DNA of 41,712 nt, taken from Acidimicrobiaceae bacterium (GTDB lineage: Bacteria; Actinomycetota; Acidimicrobiia; Acidimicrobiales; RAAP-2). The translations under genes were made by a program, and so were the position numbers. The stretch covers positions 1 through 41,712 of the forward strand of contig PLRX01000145.1 of the NCBI GenBank assembly GCA_003164095.1, read 5' to 3'. Below, in pieces: positions 7,836 through 16,561 of the stretch. The first letter of the stretch is position 1, and every line of letters starts with the position of its first letter. The notes under the pieces are model-generated. The model did no database searches, was not told the origin of the DNA, and saw only the letters and a list, made by a program, of their open reading frames with translations.

Positions 7836-7845
7836 CGTTGCAACC
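7836..7845. promoter_or_regulatory. CGTTGCAACC palindromic operator candidate (SipW unit)
   Basis: The core GTTGCAAC is a perfect 8-base palindrome. The identical 10-mer in the same orientation recurs at 21824-21833, in front of the initiating sugar transferase. Here it lies about 50 bases upstream of the preferred sipW start. A variant half site (GGGTTGCAC, 7812-7820) and a related palindrome (7940-7949) are close by. Confidence 0.4.
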
Positions 7846-7939
7846 AAGTGCTTGAGCGAATTGGCACAGAATCTTGCCACTCAGCCACTTTTCACGGATT
7901 CCCAGGTCAGTGGCTTGCACCCCCCATTGCCCACCATAT

Positions 7940-7949
7940 GTTGCGCAAC
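7940..7949. promoter_or_regulatory. GTTGCGCAAC palindrome upstream of sipW-like gene
   Basis: A perfect 10-base palindrome in the locally AT-richer 279-bp gap between the SipW unit and the 2-hydroxyacid dehydrogenase gene. It differs from the GTTGCAAC core by a central GC insertion. No good sigma-A hexamer pair could be fixed in this gap. Confidence 0.3.
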
Positions 7950-8063
7950 CCGGGTTGAGGGCGCCACCGGATGTGAGCCAACACCCCAGGTGAGACCGGG
8001 GATTGCACGTTGAGCGGACCGGCCGATCGAGTCGGCCAGGAGGTCCGCCCCCCGGCCTGGGCG

Positions 8064-9059
8064 TCAGGAGCCGGGTGGTCGGAGGCGCTGCTCCAGGACC
8101 TCGGGGTTGACGACATTCGTCGGCGTGCCCGCCGCGTAGGCGACGATCTGGTCGAAGACGTCGGCGAACTGGAGCTCCCACTCGTCCCGGGTGACGTAGC
8201 CGATGTGGGGCGTGCACACCACGTTGTCGAGCTGCAGCAACGGGTCGGCCACGTCCCGGAGGGGCTCCTCGTCGAACACGTCGACGGCGGCCATGGCCGG
8301 CCGCCCGGCGACCAGTGCCGCCGCCAGTGCGCCGGGCTCGACCAGGCCGGCGCGGCTCGTGTTGACGAAGAGCGAGGTCAGCCCCATCCGGGCGAGGTCA
8401 CCCGCCGTCACGATGCCCCGGGTGGCGGGTGCCAACCGGAGGTGTACCGACAGGACGTCGCTCCGCTCGAAGAGCGACTCCTTCGTCTCCGCCACCTCGT
8501 GGCCGTCGTCGGCGGCACGACGACGTGACTCCTCGCGTGCCCACACCAGGACCGGCATGTCGAAGGCCCGCGCGTACCCGGCCACCACCCTGGAGATTCG
8601 TCCGTAGCCGAACAGGCCGAGGGTCCGACCCCCGAGGGAGTAGCCGACACTCTCCTGCCACCGGCCGGCCCGGAGCGACGCCATCTGCTGGGGGATCCGG
8701 CGCATGGCGGCGATGACGAGCCCCCAGGTCAGTTCCGCGGTGGCGAACGACGGCGACCCCTGGTGGAGATCCGACGAGACGACGATGCCCAGCCGTGTGC
8801 AGGCCTCGATGTCGATGTGTGGATGGACACTGCGCTGGCTGATGAGCCGGAGGTCGGGCAGGCGCTCCAGCAGTTCGGCGTCGATCGTGGTGCGCTCACG
8901 GATCAGCACCAGGACCTCGCTCCCGGCCAATCGCTCGGCCAGTAGGTCGACGTCCTGGACGTGGTCGTTCCAGACCGTCACGTCGTGCCCCGCCAGCCGG
9001 GCGAAGCAGTCGAGCGTCCGCAGGGTGTCGAAGTAGTCGTCGAGGATCGATACACGCAT
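8064..9059 (-). CDS. D-isomer-specific 2-hydroxyacid dehydrogenase (NAD-dependent)
   Basis: 331 residues with the full family layout: N-terminal catalytic half-domain, nucleotide-binding Rossmann turn [10 protein letters not shown] (147-156), catalytic Arg236 in NTSRAGLVE, Glu265 in DVFDEEP and His285 in CTPHIGY. It reduces a 2-keto acid or oxidises a 2-hydroxyacid in the cytosol; substrate specificity cannot be read. AGGAGG lies about 9 bases before ATG 9059, fixing the start. It is divergent from the enoyl-CoA hydratase-like gene across 129 bp. Confidence 0.9.
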   Translation of the reverse strand: MRVSILDDYFDTLRTLDCFARLAGHDVTVWNDHVQDVDLLAERLAGSEVLVLIRERTTIDAELLERLPDLRLISQRSVHPHIDIEACTRLGIVVSSDLHQGSPSFATAELTWGLVIAAMRRIPQQMASLRAGRWQESVGYSLGGRTLGLFGYGRISRVVAGYARAFDMPVLVWAREESRRRAADDGHEVAETKESLFERSDVLSVHLRLAPATRGIVTAGDLARMGLTSLFVNTSRAGLVEPGALAAALVAGRPAMAAVDVFDEEPLRDVADPLLQLDNVVCTPHIGYVTRDEWELQFADVFDQIVAYAAGTPTNVVNPEVLEQRLRPPGS

Positions 9060-9188
9060 GGCCGGCCACCTCCTGCGGACGGGGCCGGGACGACCCCGGT
9101 CCATTCGCCCGGTGGCCAAGGTAGCGGCACACCCGCGGCCGCGCCCATGTACTCTGCGCCGGTCCGCCCAACCCGACCGGAGAGCCCC

Positions 9189-9866
9189 ATGCCCACCCTG
9201 CAGCGCACTGATGACGTGTTCGTCCTGAACCTCGGTGACGACGAGAACCGGTTCAGCCGCGAGTGGATGACGTCGGTGACCGACGCCCTCGACGAGGTGG
9301 ACGCGGCAGACGGTGCCCGCTCGCTCCTGACGGTGGCCAGCGGCAAGTTCTGGTCGAACGGGCTCGACCTCGACTGGCTCACCGCCAACGTCGACCAGGC
9401 CGGGCCGTACGTCGACCAGGTCCAGGGCCTCTTCGCCCGGTACCTCGAACTGACGGTGCCCGCTGTGGCCGTCCTGCAGGGCCACACGTTCGCGGCCGGC
9501 GCCCTCCTGGCCCTGGCCAACGACATCCGCCTCATGCGGTCCGACCGGGGGTTCTTCTGCCTCCCCGAGGTCGACATCTCGATCCCCTTCGCCCCGGGCA
9601 TGTCGGCGCTCATCCAGTCCAAACTGTCCCCCGACACGGCTCAGGAGGCGATGCTGACCGGTCGCCGCTACGGCGGGGGCGACGCCCTGGCCGCCGGCAT
9701 CGTGTCCGACGCGCTCCCCGACGAGGACCTGCTCCCGGCGGCCACCGAGTGGGCCCGGTCCCAGTCCGGCAAGGCGGGCCCGACGCTGCGGACGATCCGC
9801 ACGACCATGTACAGCCACGTCATCGACCAGCTCGGCCCGGGCACCGTGCTCCAGCTGCCGACCTGA
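9189..9866 (+). CDS. Enoyl-CoA hydratase/isomerase family protein
   Basis: 225 residues, shorter than typical crotonases (about 260). It has the oxyanion-hole pair [14 protein letters not shown] and [19 protein letters not shown], and the substrate-pocket strand [13 protein letters not shown]. The general layout is closest to peroxisomal-type delta3,delta2-enoyl-CoA isomerases. The Glu in LPEVDI is a candidate acid/base. A role in acyl-CoA metabolism is inferred from family only. Purines GGAGAG (about 9179-9184) precede ATG 9189. Confidence 0.85.
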   Translation: MPTLQRTDDVFVLNLGDDENRFSREWMTSVTDALDEVDAADGARSLLTVASGKFWSNGLDLDWLTANVDQAGPYVDQVQGLFARYLELTVPAVAVLQGHTFAAGALLALANDIRLMRSDRGFFCLPEVDISIPFAPGMSALIQSKLSPDTAQEAMLTGRRYGGGDALAAGIVSDALPDEDLLPAATEWARSQSGKAGPTLRTIRTTMYSHVIDQLGPGTVLQLPT

Positions 9867-9874
9867 CCGGACCG

Positions 9875-9890
9875 CGCCCCACCGGGGGCG
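9875..9890 (+). terminator. Short GC hairpin after enoyl-CoA hydratase-like gene
   Basis: CGCCCC (9875-9880) pairs with GGGGCG (9885-9890) over a 4-base loop, starting 8 bases after the stop codon. There is no T tract, so termination strength is doubtful. Confidence 0.3.
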
Positions 9891-9997
9891 ACTGTCCGAA
9901 TTCCTGCAGCGGTTCGCATCTCCCACGCGTGTAGATGGGTGAGATGTAGGTGCAGGCTCCTCCTGGTGCCTGACCGCGGGGTGGAGAGGAACGGCGT

Positions 9998-10507
9998 ATG
10001 GACCGACGGGACGAGGTGGCGTTCGACGCGTTCTATTCGGCTTCCTGGGGACGGCTCTTCAGCCAGGCGTACGTCCTCACGGGTGACCGTGAGACGGCCC
10101 AGGACCTGACCCAGGAGGCGCTGCTGCGGGCCTGGCGACGCTGGGACCGGATCACCGGGTACGAGGACCCCGAAGGGTGGACGCGTCGGGTACTGCACAA
10201 CCTCTGCATCGAGTCGTGGCGAAGGAGCCGCACCAGGAGCGCCCACCGGGCGGTCGAGGCTCCGACCACGCCGGACATTCCCGTCCACCACCACCAGCTG
10301 GCGCAGGCCATGCGGGACCTCCCGGGCGAGCAGGCGCGGGCACTGCTGCTCCACGACGGGCTCGGCATGACCGTGCGCGAGACGGCGGACGAGCTCGCTG
10401 TGCCCGAGGGCACCGTGCGGTCGTGGTTGAGCAGGTCCCGCAAGGTGGTCGCCGCCCGCATCACCCAGTCCGAGCAGTCCGAGCAGCCACCGGTCCGGAG
10501 GTCCTGA
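9998..10507 (+). CDS. SigE-family ECF RNA polymerase sigma factor
   Basis: 169 residues. Sigma region 2 spans about 8-75: [17 protein letters not shown], then [20 protein letters not shown] and [18 protein letters not shown]. Region 4 spans about 100-155: [20 protein letters not shown], then the helix-turn-helix [25 protein letters not shown]. This is the short two-domain architecture of the actinobacterial SigE-family ECF group. GGAGAGGA precedes ATG 9998. It is followed after 2 bases by a single-pass membrane protein, the position where anti-sigma factors usually sit. No matching ECF promoter upstream was convincing. Confidence 0.92.
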   Translation: MDRRDEVAFDAFYSASWGRLFSQAYVLTGDRETAQDLTQEALLRAWRRWDRITGYEDPEGWTRRVLHNLCIESWRRSRTRSAHRAVEAPTTPDIPVHHHQLAQAMRDLPGEQARALLLHDGLGMTVRETADELAVPEGTVRSWLSRSRKVVAARITQSEQSEQPPVRRS

Positions 10508-10509
10508 CC

Positions 10510-11355
10510 ATGCCCGAGCCCACCGAGGAAGAGATCGTCCGCACCGCCCTCCAGGAGATGTTGGGCGACGTCGCGACCACCCGGCCGTCCGAGTCGGCCG
10601 CCGAGCTCCGTGCGCGCCCCGGACGGCGACGTGTGCGGCCACCCGACACGAAGTTGGTCGTCGCCCTCGCCGCCGCACTCATCCTGGCGGTCGCGTTGTT
10701 CACTGCCGGGGCACTCCATCGCTCGTCGCGCCAGCCCACCCCCGTCCATCGCATCGGTGGCGACGCGTTCTCGATGCGTCCGCTGCTCTGCTTCGCCGCC
10801 CGCTACCAGGGGTCGGCGACGGACGGCACGACGGCGCAGGTGCTGCCGGGCTGCTCGTCGGCGTCGTCGCTCACAGCGGCGGCCATCGGCATCGACATCA
10901 GCGGTTCCTCCGGGGCCGGCTACTCCTCGAACCTCGCCGGGATCCCGGCTGACGACTCCTTCGCCGCCTTCCCGTCGACCCCGGCGTCACTGGTCCTCCC
11001 CACCAGCACGGTCCTCCTGAACGGCACTGCCGGCTCGGGCCCCGACCGCTACGTCCTCGGGCCGGCCGGCCTGACAGGCGGCGACGTCGCATCGGCGAGC
11101 GCCCGACAGGTCGATGGTCAATGGTCGGTGTACCTCGTTCTCACGCCGGAAGGCGCGACCAGGTGGGACTTCCTGGCGAGTCAACAGTTCCACGCCCTCA
11201 TCGGCGTCGTACTGAACGACCGGGTGGTGTCGGCGCCGATCACCCAGCCCACACAGTCCAGCTTCACGTCGTTCGACGGCCGGCTCGAGATCAGTGGCAG
11301 CTTCAGCCACGCGCAGGCGACGGCCGCTGCATCCGCCATCGTCGGCTCCAAGTAG
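10510..11355 (+). CDS. Single-pass membrane protein with SecD P1-head-like domain; possible anti-sigma partner
   Basis: 281 residues. The cytosolic N-terminus (1-53; EEEIVRTALQEMLGDV) is followed by one membrane segment (about 54-75, VALAAALILAVALFTAGA) and an extracytoplasmic region. The C-terminal ~95 residues match the SecD/SecDF P1 head subdomain: DVASASARQVDGQWSVYL, then LTPEGATRWDF, IGVVLNDRVVSAPIT, and GRLEISGSFSHAQATAAA. It lacks all SecD transmembrane helices. It begins 2 bases after the sigma gene and is surely co-translated, so a regulatory role toward the sigma factor is the best guess. No classical ZAS or anti-sigma motif is seen. Confidence 0.75.
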   Translation: MPEPTEEEIVRTALQEMLGDVATTRPSESAAELRARPGRRRVRPPDTKLVVALAAALILAVALFTAGALHRSSRQPTPVHRIGGDAFSMRPLLCFAARYQGSATDGTTAQVLPGCSSASSLTAAAIGIDISGSSGAGYSSNLAGIPADDSFAAFPSTPASLVLPTSTVLLNGTAGSGPDRYVLGPAGLTGGDVASASARQVDGQWSVYLVLTPEGATRWDFLASQQFHALIGVVLNDRVVSAPITQPTQSSFTSFDGRLEISGSFSHAQATAAASAIVGSK

Positions 11356-11529
11356 TCCCCTGGGTCGCGGTCCGTCCCGTACCGGCCCGAGCGATCCGGT
11401 ACCGTGACGCCCACCCGTCGGTCGGGACCGCCGCAAGAGCGAACCTGAACGACCGACGAGCCGACCGACCGGGGGACCCGTGACCACAGCCAACCACCGC
11501 ACCACGCCGCACGACCGGAGGGCGTGACC

Positions 11530-12465
11530 GTGCGCGGCGTCAAGATGACCACCGACGGAATCCAGCTGGCCGGCCCCACCCGTGACCCGTCACCGGGCGA
11601 CGTGCGAGTGACCGTGTCGAGCTCAGGCATCTGCGGGTCCGATCTCCACCTGGTCGCACTGGGCCCGTCGTGGGCCGTCCTCGGCCACGAGTTCTCGGGT
11701 CGCCTCGACGACGGCACCCCCGTGGCCGTGCTGCCGGTCGTGCACTGCGGGACCTGCGACCGGTGCCTGGCCGGGGAGGACGCCCAGTGCCGCAACGCGC
11801 TCGGCGCCATGTACGGCGTCAGCCTGGACGGGGGCCTGGCCGACGAGGCGTGGGTCCACCCGTCGTGCGCCACGCCGCTGCCCGACGGCGTGCCACTGGA
11901 GCACGCCAACCTGGTCGAGCCCCTCGGCGTCGCCCTGCACGGGCTCCACCGGTCGGGCGTGGTCGACGGCATGCGCATCCTCGTCCTCGGAGCCGGGCCC
12001 GTCGGGCTCTGCACGGTGGCAGCCGCCCACCACCTCGGTGCCGAGGTGGACGTCGAGGCCCACCGCCCGAAGCGCACGGCAGCGGCCGAGCGACTGGGGG
12101 CGACACTCGTGGCAGGCACCGGCTACGACGTGGTGCTCGACGCGGCGGGCACACAGTCCTCCCTCGACCGGGCGACCGAGCTCGTTCGGCCCGGCGGGAC
12201 GGTCGGCGTGCTCGGCACGTTCTGGGACCCGGTGGCACTCGGCATGGCCTTCCAGATGAAGGAGGTCACCCTCGTGCCGGCCTTCACCTACGGGCACCAC
12301 CACGGGGTCGGCGAGTTCGCCGAGGCGACCCGGATCCTCGACGGCACGCCGGACCTGGCCGACACCCTGGTCACCCACAGGTTCGGCCTCGACGACGCCG
12401 CCGAGGCGTTCCGCGTGGCCGGTGACCGCGACGAGGACCCGATCAAGGTGGTCGTCCACCCCTGA
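11530..12465 (+). CDS. Zinc-dependent medium-chain alcohol dehydrogenase
   Basis: 311 residues. Catalytic zinc ligands are Cys35 (SGICGSDLH) and His53 (GHE); structural zinc Cys are 73, 76, 79 and 87 (CGTCDRCLAGEDAQC). The nucleotide-binding turn is LVLGAGPVGLC. It is shorter than the usual 340-350 residues: the coenzyme domain is compact and the core ends soon after LGTFWDPVALG. GGAGG at 11517-11521 gives an 8-base spacer to GTG 11530; GTG 11524 is too close. The substrate is a primary/secondary alcohol or polyol, not resolvable. It precedes a TetR-like regulator on the same strand. Confidence 0.88.
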   Translation: MRGVKMTTDGIQLAGPTRDPSPGDVRVTVSSSGICGSDLHLVALGPSWAVLGHEFSGRLDDGTPVAVLPVVHCGTCDRCLAGEDAQCRNALGAMYGVSLDGGLADEAWVHPSCATPLPDGVPLEHANLVEPLGVALHGLHRSGVVDGMRILVLGAGPVGLCTVAAAHHLGAEVDVEAHRPKRTAAAERLGATLVAGTGYDVVLDAAGTQSSLDRATELVRPGGTVGVLGTFWDPVALGMAFQMKEVTLVPAFTYGHHHGVGEFAEATRILDGTPDLADTLVTHRFGLDDAAEAFRVAGDRDEDPIKVVVHP

Positions 12466-12589
12466 CACCGCTCGACACGGCCCTCCGGGCGGTCGGTACC
12501 GGCATCCCCGGTTGTCGCCCGACGGTTGCCGTCCCGAGGTGACCGACGGCCCTAGTGGGACGCGCGTGGGCGCCCGTAGCGTCGGATAC

Positions 12590-13282
12590 ATGAGGGCAGG
12601 CGGAGCCTATGGGCACCCACGTGGCGTGCCGCGTCGGCGGAGCGGTGACGGAGCGGCGGCGAGCGCGTACCCCGCGCCGGACCGTGGCCTCCGGGGGACC
12701 GTCGCCGGCACCCACGACGCCCGGCTGGCCAAGGGTGCCCGCACCCGTATCGCCCTACTCGAGGCGCTGGTAGCCCTCATCGACGAGCGGAATTCCCATC
12801 CGACGATCCCCGACGTCGCCGACCGGGCCGGCGTGTCCGTGCGGATCGTCTACCACCACTTCGGTGGGATCCGGGAGCTACTGGTTGCCGCCGTGGGGCT
12901 GCAGGCCGACCGCCATCGCGACCTGCTGTTCACCATCCCGCCGAGGGGGTCGACCCACCTGCGCATCACCGCCCTGTGCCGCCAGCGACGGCTCTACTTC
13001 GAGCAGGTCACCCCGGTCTTCCTGGTGGCCCTGGCCCGAGCCCGCGGCGAGGCCGGTCTCGACGTCCTGCTGGGCGACGACCGGGCCGCCCTGCGCGAGC
13101 AGCTGGCCCGCACGCTGGCGCCCGAGCTGGCGTCACGGAAGGAGGGTGCACCTGAGCTGCTCGACGCCCTGGAGCTCGCCACCGGGTGGGACGCCTGGCG
13201 GGCGCTCCGTGGCGCCGGGGCCCGCACCGCACCCTCCGCCGAGCGGGTCATGGCCCTCACGGCCACCAGCCTGTTGGCCTGA
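12590..13282 (+). CDS. TetR-family transcriptional regulator
   Basis: 230 residues. The first 40 are low-complexity and may be untranslated. The helix-turn-helix is at about 72-96 (TIPDVADRAGVSVRIVYHHFGG), with the typical Tyr-His-His-Phe recognition-helix end. The C-terminal ligand domain is short and Leu/Ala/Arg-rich. ATG 12590 has no Shine-Dalgarno, but a -10-like TAGCGT ends 7 bases upstream, which would fit a leaderless mRNA; no good -35 is seen. The neighbouring alcohol dehydrogenase (12465) is a candidate target. It is convergent with the histidine phosphatase gene (13-base gap). Confidence 0.82.
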   Translation: MRAGGAYGHPRGVPRRRSGDGAAASAYPAPDRGLRGTVAGTHDARLAKGARTRIALLEALVALIDERNSHPTIPDVADRAGVSVRIVYHHFGGIRELLVAAVGLQADRHRDLLFTIPPRGSTHLRITALCRQRRLYFEQVTPVFLVALARARGEAGLDVLLGDDRAALREQLARTLAPELASRKEGAPELLDALELATGWDAWRALRGAGARTAPSAERVMALTATSLLA

Positions 13283-13295
13283 CGGTGCCGCTGAC

Positions 13296-13892
13296 TCAGC
13301 GGCCGGCCGACCATGGCGTGTGGTTGAAGCCGGCGAGCACCGGGCCGGTCGCTCCCCACGTGATCCGGGTGGCCGAGGCGTTCGCCAGGTAGAGGCGCCA
13401 CGCCCCCTCGTCACCCATGCCGAGCGACCAGCAGGCCGCTGCCTTGATCGGTGACACGTGACTGACCACGACGACGATCCCGTCGCCGCGGGCCGCACCG
13501 TCGGGGGCGGCGAACAGCTCCTCGCACGCCTCCCGCACCCGCATCCCGGCCGACGCAAGGCTCTCGCCACCCGGTGGCACGAAGCCGGGGTCCGAGCGCC
13601 ACTGCTTCCACACCTCGGAGGGGATGTCCGCCAGCTTCTGGCCGTCCAACTCGCCGTAGTCGACCTCGACCCACCGGTCGTCGACCTCGATCGGCAGTCC
13701 GGTGCCCAGTGCCTCGGCGGTGTGACGCGCCCGGGTCAGTGGACTGGAGATGAGTCGGGTGGCCCCCGCCACCGTGTCGGCCAACGAGCGGGCCTGCTCG
13801 AGCCCCCGGATCGTCAGGGGCGAGTCGATGCGGCCGAGCAGCAGGCCGTCGGCGTTGCCGGTCGACTCGCCATGGCGGACGAGGATCAGCAC
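13296..13892 (-). CDS. Histidine phosphatase (phosphoglycerate mutase-like)
   Basis: 198 residues. The catalytic RHG motif is LVRHGES (5-10; phospho-accepting His7), followed by SSPLTRARHTAEAL, EVDYGELDGQ and the second catalytic His in VVVSHVSPIKA. This is the compact single-domain layout of alpha-ribazole-phosphatase or bifunctional RNase H/phosphatase C-terminal domains. In many actinobacteria a C4 zinc-ribbon protein precedes such a phosphatase, exactly as here. GTG start at 13892. Last gene of the leftward whiB-nudix-zinc-ribbon-phosphatase group. Substrate unknown. Confidence 0.85.
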   Translation of the reverse strand: MLILVRHGESTGNADGLLLGRIDSPLTIRGLEQARSLADTVAGATRLISSPLTRARHTAEALGTGLPIEVDDRWVEVDYGELDGQKLADIPSEVWKQWRSDPGFVPPGGESLASAGMRVREACEELFAAPDGAARGDGIVVVVSHVSPIKAAACWSLGMGDEGAWRLYLANASATRITWGATGPVLAGFNHTPWSAGR

Positions 13893-13941
13893 GACGGGTG
13901 CCGACCGGGCATGCGTGGACCTGCCACCGGTGGACGGACCA

Positions 13942-14658
13942 TCAATGGACGAGGATCCGGTCGCACTGCGGACACGTGACGAACGTGTCCTCCGGCAGGT
14001 TGTGCAGGCGCTCCAGCTCCATGGACGGCAGGGTGAGGTGGCACCCCTCGCACCGGTCCCCCACCAGACGCGCCGCTCCGATCCCGCCCAGGTGGGAGCG
14101 CAGGCGCTCGTAGCGCTCGGCCAGCTCAGCGGGCAGCCCGGTCGCCAGTTCGGCCCGGTCCGCCTCCTCGGACTCGATGGCGGCTCGGAGCTCGACCTCG
14201 GAGTCGGCCACCGCTGCGGTCAGCCGGGCCGACTCAGCCTCCAGGTCGGCGGCCATGGCGCGGTGGAGCGTCAGCTCGGCGTCGAGCGGCTCCTGTTCCT
14301 CCATCAGGACGAGCTCCTCGTCCTCGAGGCCCCGCTGGCGCTCGGCGAGCTGGCCGACCTCGTGGTCCATGGCCTGGAGGTCCTTCGACGCCGTCACCGC
14401 ACCCGAGCGCATGCGCTCCTCCAGCACGTGCCGACGACCGGCCGACACGGCGATGCGCTCCTCGAGCTCGGCCTGCCGCCCGGCCAGGTCGTCGACCCGG
14501 GCCTGCACCTCGGCCATGGCGGCGGCAACGGCCGTCCGGCGCTCGCGGACGTGGGCCAGGGCGATGCGCTCGGGCATGGCCTCGATGCGGTGGTGCAGCT
14601 GGTCGAGGGCGGTGTCGTGCTCCTGGACCTGCAGCAGGGTGTCGTACGGCTCAGCCAT
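13942..14658 (-). CDS. Coiled-coil C4 zinc-ribbon protein (CT398/DUF164-like)
   Basis: 238 residues: a long antiparallel coiled coil (about 5-175, heptads rich in Glu/Ala/Arg/Leu) ending in a C4 zinc ribbon with CEGC (about 204-207) and CPQC (about 229-232). The family is widespread in actinobacteria next to Nif3-like and RNase H/phosphatase genes; a role in nucleic-acid or ribosome-related processes is suspected but unproven. The start ATG 14658 overlaps the upstream nudix stop by 8 bases (ATGGCTGA), showing translational coupling. Confidence 0.88.
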   Translation of the reverse strand: MAEPYDTLLQVQEHDTALDQLHHRIEAMPERIALAHVRERRTAVAAAMAEVQARVDDLAGRQAELEERIAVSAGRRHVLEERMRSGAVTASKDLQAMDHEVGQLAERQRGLEDEELVLMEEQEPLDAELTLHRAMAADLEAESARLTAAVADSEVELRAAIESEEADRAELATGLPAELAERYERLRSHLGGIGAARLVGDRCEGCHLTLPSMELERLHNLPEDTFVTCPQCDRILVH

Positions 14659-15244
14659 CGCTCTCCTCGGGCGTCACACCGGTCCCCGTCGGGAGCCCGG
14701 TCGCGCTCAGCCTACGGGCTGTCCGGAGTGCTCCGGCGAGTGCGTCGTCAGCGAGCTCGGCTGCGTCCTCCCACGGGAACCAGGCCACCTCCTGGCTCTC
14801 CCCCGGCGGAGGTGCCGGATCGGCGTCGGGCCCGAGCAGCAGGTAGCGGATGTCGAGGTGGACGTGATCGTCGGCCGCCGTGTGCACGTCGACGTGGACG
14901 AGCACGGGTCCGCCGGCGGGGTGGACGGCACCGAGCCCGGTCTCCTCCGCCGTCTCGCGCACGGCCGCGACGTCCGGGGACTCGCCCGGGTCCACGTGTC
15001 CGCCGGGCTGCAACCACCGGTGGAGGCGCCGGTGCCGGTGCAGCAGGACACCGCGCCGGCCGACCACGACCGCCGAGCCGGTGACGTGGGTCAAGTCGGC
15101 GTGGCGGTCGAACGGCCGTGGTAACCGCGCCAAGGCGTCGAGGACGGCAGCGCGGGCCAGTGCCTCCCGGTTGTCACCCGGGACGTGGTCGGTGATGGCG
15201 TGCACCAATGACGCGACCCTCGGGTCGACCGATGACGTGGTCAC
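14651..15244 (-). CDS. NUDIX hydrolase
   Basis: 197 residues. The Nudix box is complete: GGHVDPGESPDVAAV then RETAEETGLG, fitting G-x5-E-x7-R-E-x2-E-E-x-G. N-terminal helices precede it (HAITDHVPGDNREALARAAV), a long N-terminal extension common in actinobacterial Nudix proteins of unknown substrate. GTG 15244 is the first start compatible with the domain and lacks a strong ribosome-binding site, so the start is moderately sure. It follows whiB by 58 bases and overlaps the next gene. Confidence 0.88.
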   Translation of the reverse strand: MTTSSVDPRVASLVHAITDHVPGDNREALARAAVLDALARLPRPFDRHADLTHVTGSAVVVGRRGVLLHRHRRLHRWLQPGGHVDPGESPDVAAVRETAEETGLGAVHPAGGPVLVHVDVHTAADDHVHLDIRYLLLGPDADPAPPPGESQEVAWFPWEDAAELADDALAGALRTARRLSATGLPTGTGVTPEESDG

Positions 15245-15302
15245 GACGGGTACGAACGAGCGGGCCGGCGGTCGCCGGCCGGACGTCGGGTGCGGGCCCC
15301 GG

Positions 15303-15533
15303 TCAGGCGGACTTGCGGCGCTGCCGGTGGATACGCCGGCGCTCGCGCTCGGTGGTCCCGCCCCAGATGCCCTCGCGCTCCCGATTGGCCAGTGCGTGCT
15401 CCAGGCAGGCCTCACGGACGACGCACTGGTCGCAGATGCCCTTCGCCTCGTCGGCCTCCTCGTCGGAGACCGGGTAGAACACATCTGGATCGATGCCCCG
15501 GCAGGCTGCGTGCTTGCGCCAGGTGGCACTCAT
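15303..15533 (-). CDS. WhiB-family iron-sulfur transcription factor
   Basis: 76 residues with the four cluster-binding Cys11, Cys34, Cys37 and Cys43 (C-x22-C-x2-C-x5-C), the GIWGG turn (55-59) and a basic C-terminal tail (RERRRIHRQRRK). WhiB proteins bind a 4Fe-4S cluster and act with the primary sigma factor. The short N-terminus and ALANREREGIWGG are closest to the WhiB2/WhmD or WhiB1 type by eye. AAGGA sits about 8 bases before ATG 15533, and a good promoter lies about 100 bases upstream. First gene of an apparent four-gene leftward operon. Confidence 0.95.
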   Translation of the reverse strand: MSATWRKHAACRGIDPDVFYPVSDEEADEAKGICDQCVVREACLEHALANREREGIWGGTTERERRRIHRQRRKSA

Positions 15534-15637
15534 GGGAACATTCCTTGCTACGGTTGGGATCACTGGACGACCCGCCAGACCAATGCATCGGTGACCTGGG
15601 AGAATGTGGCCTCCCGACGGAAACTGGCGGAAGGAAC

Positions 15638-15667
15638 AGTATGGCCCACGGCACACCGTGGTGTCCA
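15638..15667 (-). promoter_or_regulatory. Sigma-A-like promoter of whiB
   Basis: On the minus strand, TGGACA (15667-15662) and CATACT (15643-15638) are separated by 18 bases. Transcription would start near 15631, giving an untranslated leader of about 98 bases before whiB. The long leader is typical of actinobacterial whiB genes. Confidence 0.5.
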
Positions 15668-15817
15668 CCACACTTCGTGACTGGGCGCGGTCCTACCACC
15701 ACATCTTGTGCCTGAGGGGGCTCCGAACCGCTCCTGGGCATCGTATTGCACCCGTGGGGCCGAGCCGGTAGGCATCGGAACGGACGCTGCTGCAGGCCAA
15801 TGCGCGCATACTGGGGC

Positions 15818-16486
15818 ATGCCCGTCGACGTCGTCCTCTTCGACCTGGACGGCACCCTCATCGACTCCGGCGCCGGAATCGCCCGAGCCGCCGCTCGGGC
15901 GTTGGCCGAATTCGGGCGGCCCCCGCTCACCGATGGCCAGCTCCGTGCCTTCGTCGGCCCACCGTTGCCGGACTCGTTCCTCGGCATCGGCATCCCCGCC
16001 GACGAGCTCGGCGCCGTGGTCGCCGCCTACCGCCGCCACTATCTCGACGACGGGATCTTCGACTTCCAGGTCTATCCCGGGGTGACGGCACTGCTCGACG
16101 CGCTCGGCGCCCGTGGGCTCCGGCTCGGGGTGGCGACGTCGAAGCGCACCAGCTCGGCAGTCCGGGTGCTCGACCATGCTGGCCTCGACGCACACTTCGC
16201 GGTCGTCGCGGGCTCGGAGCCCGACGGCTCCCGGCCCACCAAGGCGGACGTGATGTGGGGTGCGCTGGCCGGCCTCGGCGTCACCGACACGAGCCGCGTG
16301 CTGATGGTCGGCGACCGCGAGCACGACGTTCAGGGCGCACGCGCCCTGTCCACCGACTTCATCGGGGTGGCGTGGGGATTCGGTGGCGGCGGCGAGCTGT
16401 CCGGCGCCGGTGCCACCAGGATCGCCGCGACGCCCGCCGTGCTGGCCGACCTCATACTGGAGACGGCGGTGGAACCGTCCACCTAG
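15818..16486 (+). CDS. HAD-superfamily phosphatase (phosphoglycolate phosphatase-like)
   Basis: 222 residues. Motif I is FDLDGTLIDSG (nucleophile Asp9, acid Asp11), motif II is in GVATSKR, and motif IV is VLMVGDREHDVQGA. The cap domain lies between about 20 and 85. It matches Gph/PpaX-like HAD phosphatases; the actual phosphoester substrate is unknown. ATG 15818 directly precedes the domain, and a CATACT -10-like hexamer ends 5 bases upstream, so the mRNA may be leaderless. It is divergent from whiB. Confidence 0.88.
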   Translation: MPVDVVLFDLDGTLIDSGAGIARAAARALAEFGRPPLTDGQLRAFVGPPLPDSFLGIGIPADELGAVVAAYRRHYLDDGIFDFQVYPGVTALLDALGARGLRLGVATSKRTSSAVRVLDHAGLDAHFAVVAGSEPDGSRPTKADVMWGALAGLGVTDTSRVLMVGDREHDVQGARALSTDFIGVAWGFGGGGELSGAGATRIAATPAVLADLILETAVEPST

Positions 16487-16561
16487 GATCTCCGCTACCT
16501 GACCGCAGCAACCGACACGACCCCACCGCGGGCTCCGGCCCCGACCTCGAGGAGCACACCC

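Noticed and set aside
7785-7880. Longer SipW-like protein starting at GTG 7880
   Set aside because: The added 32 residues are unlike the family and would place the shared palindrome inside the coding region; not fully excluded.
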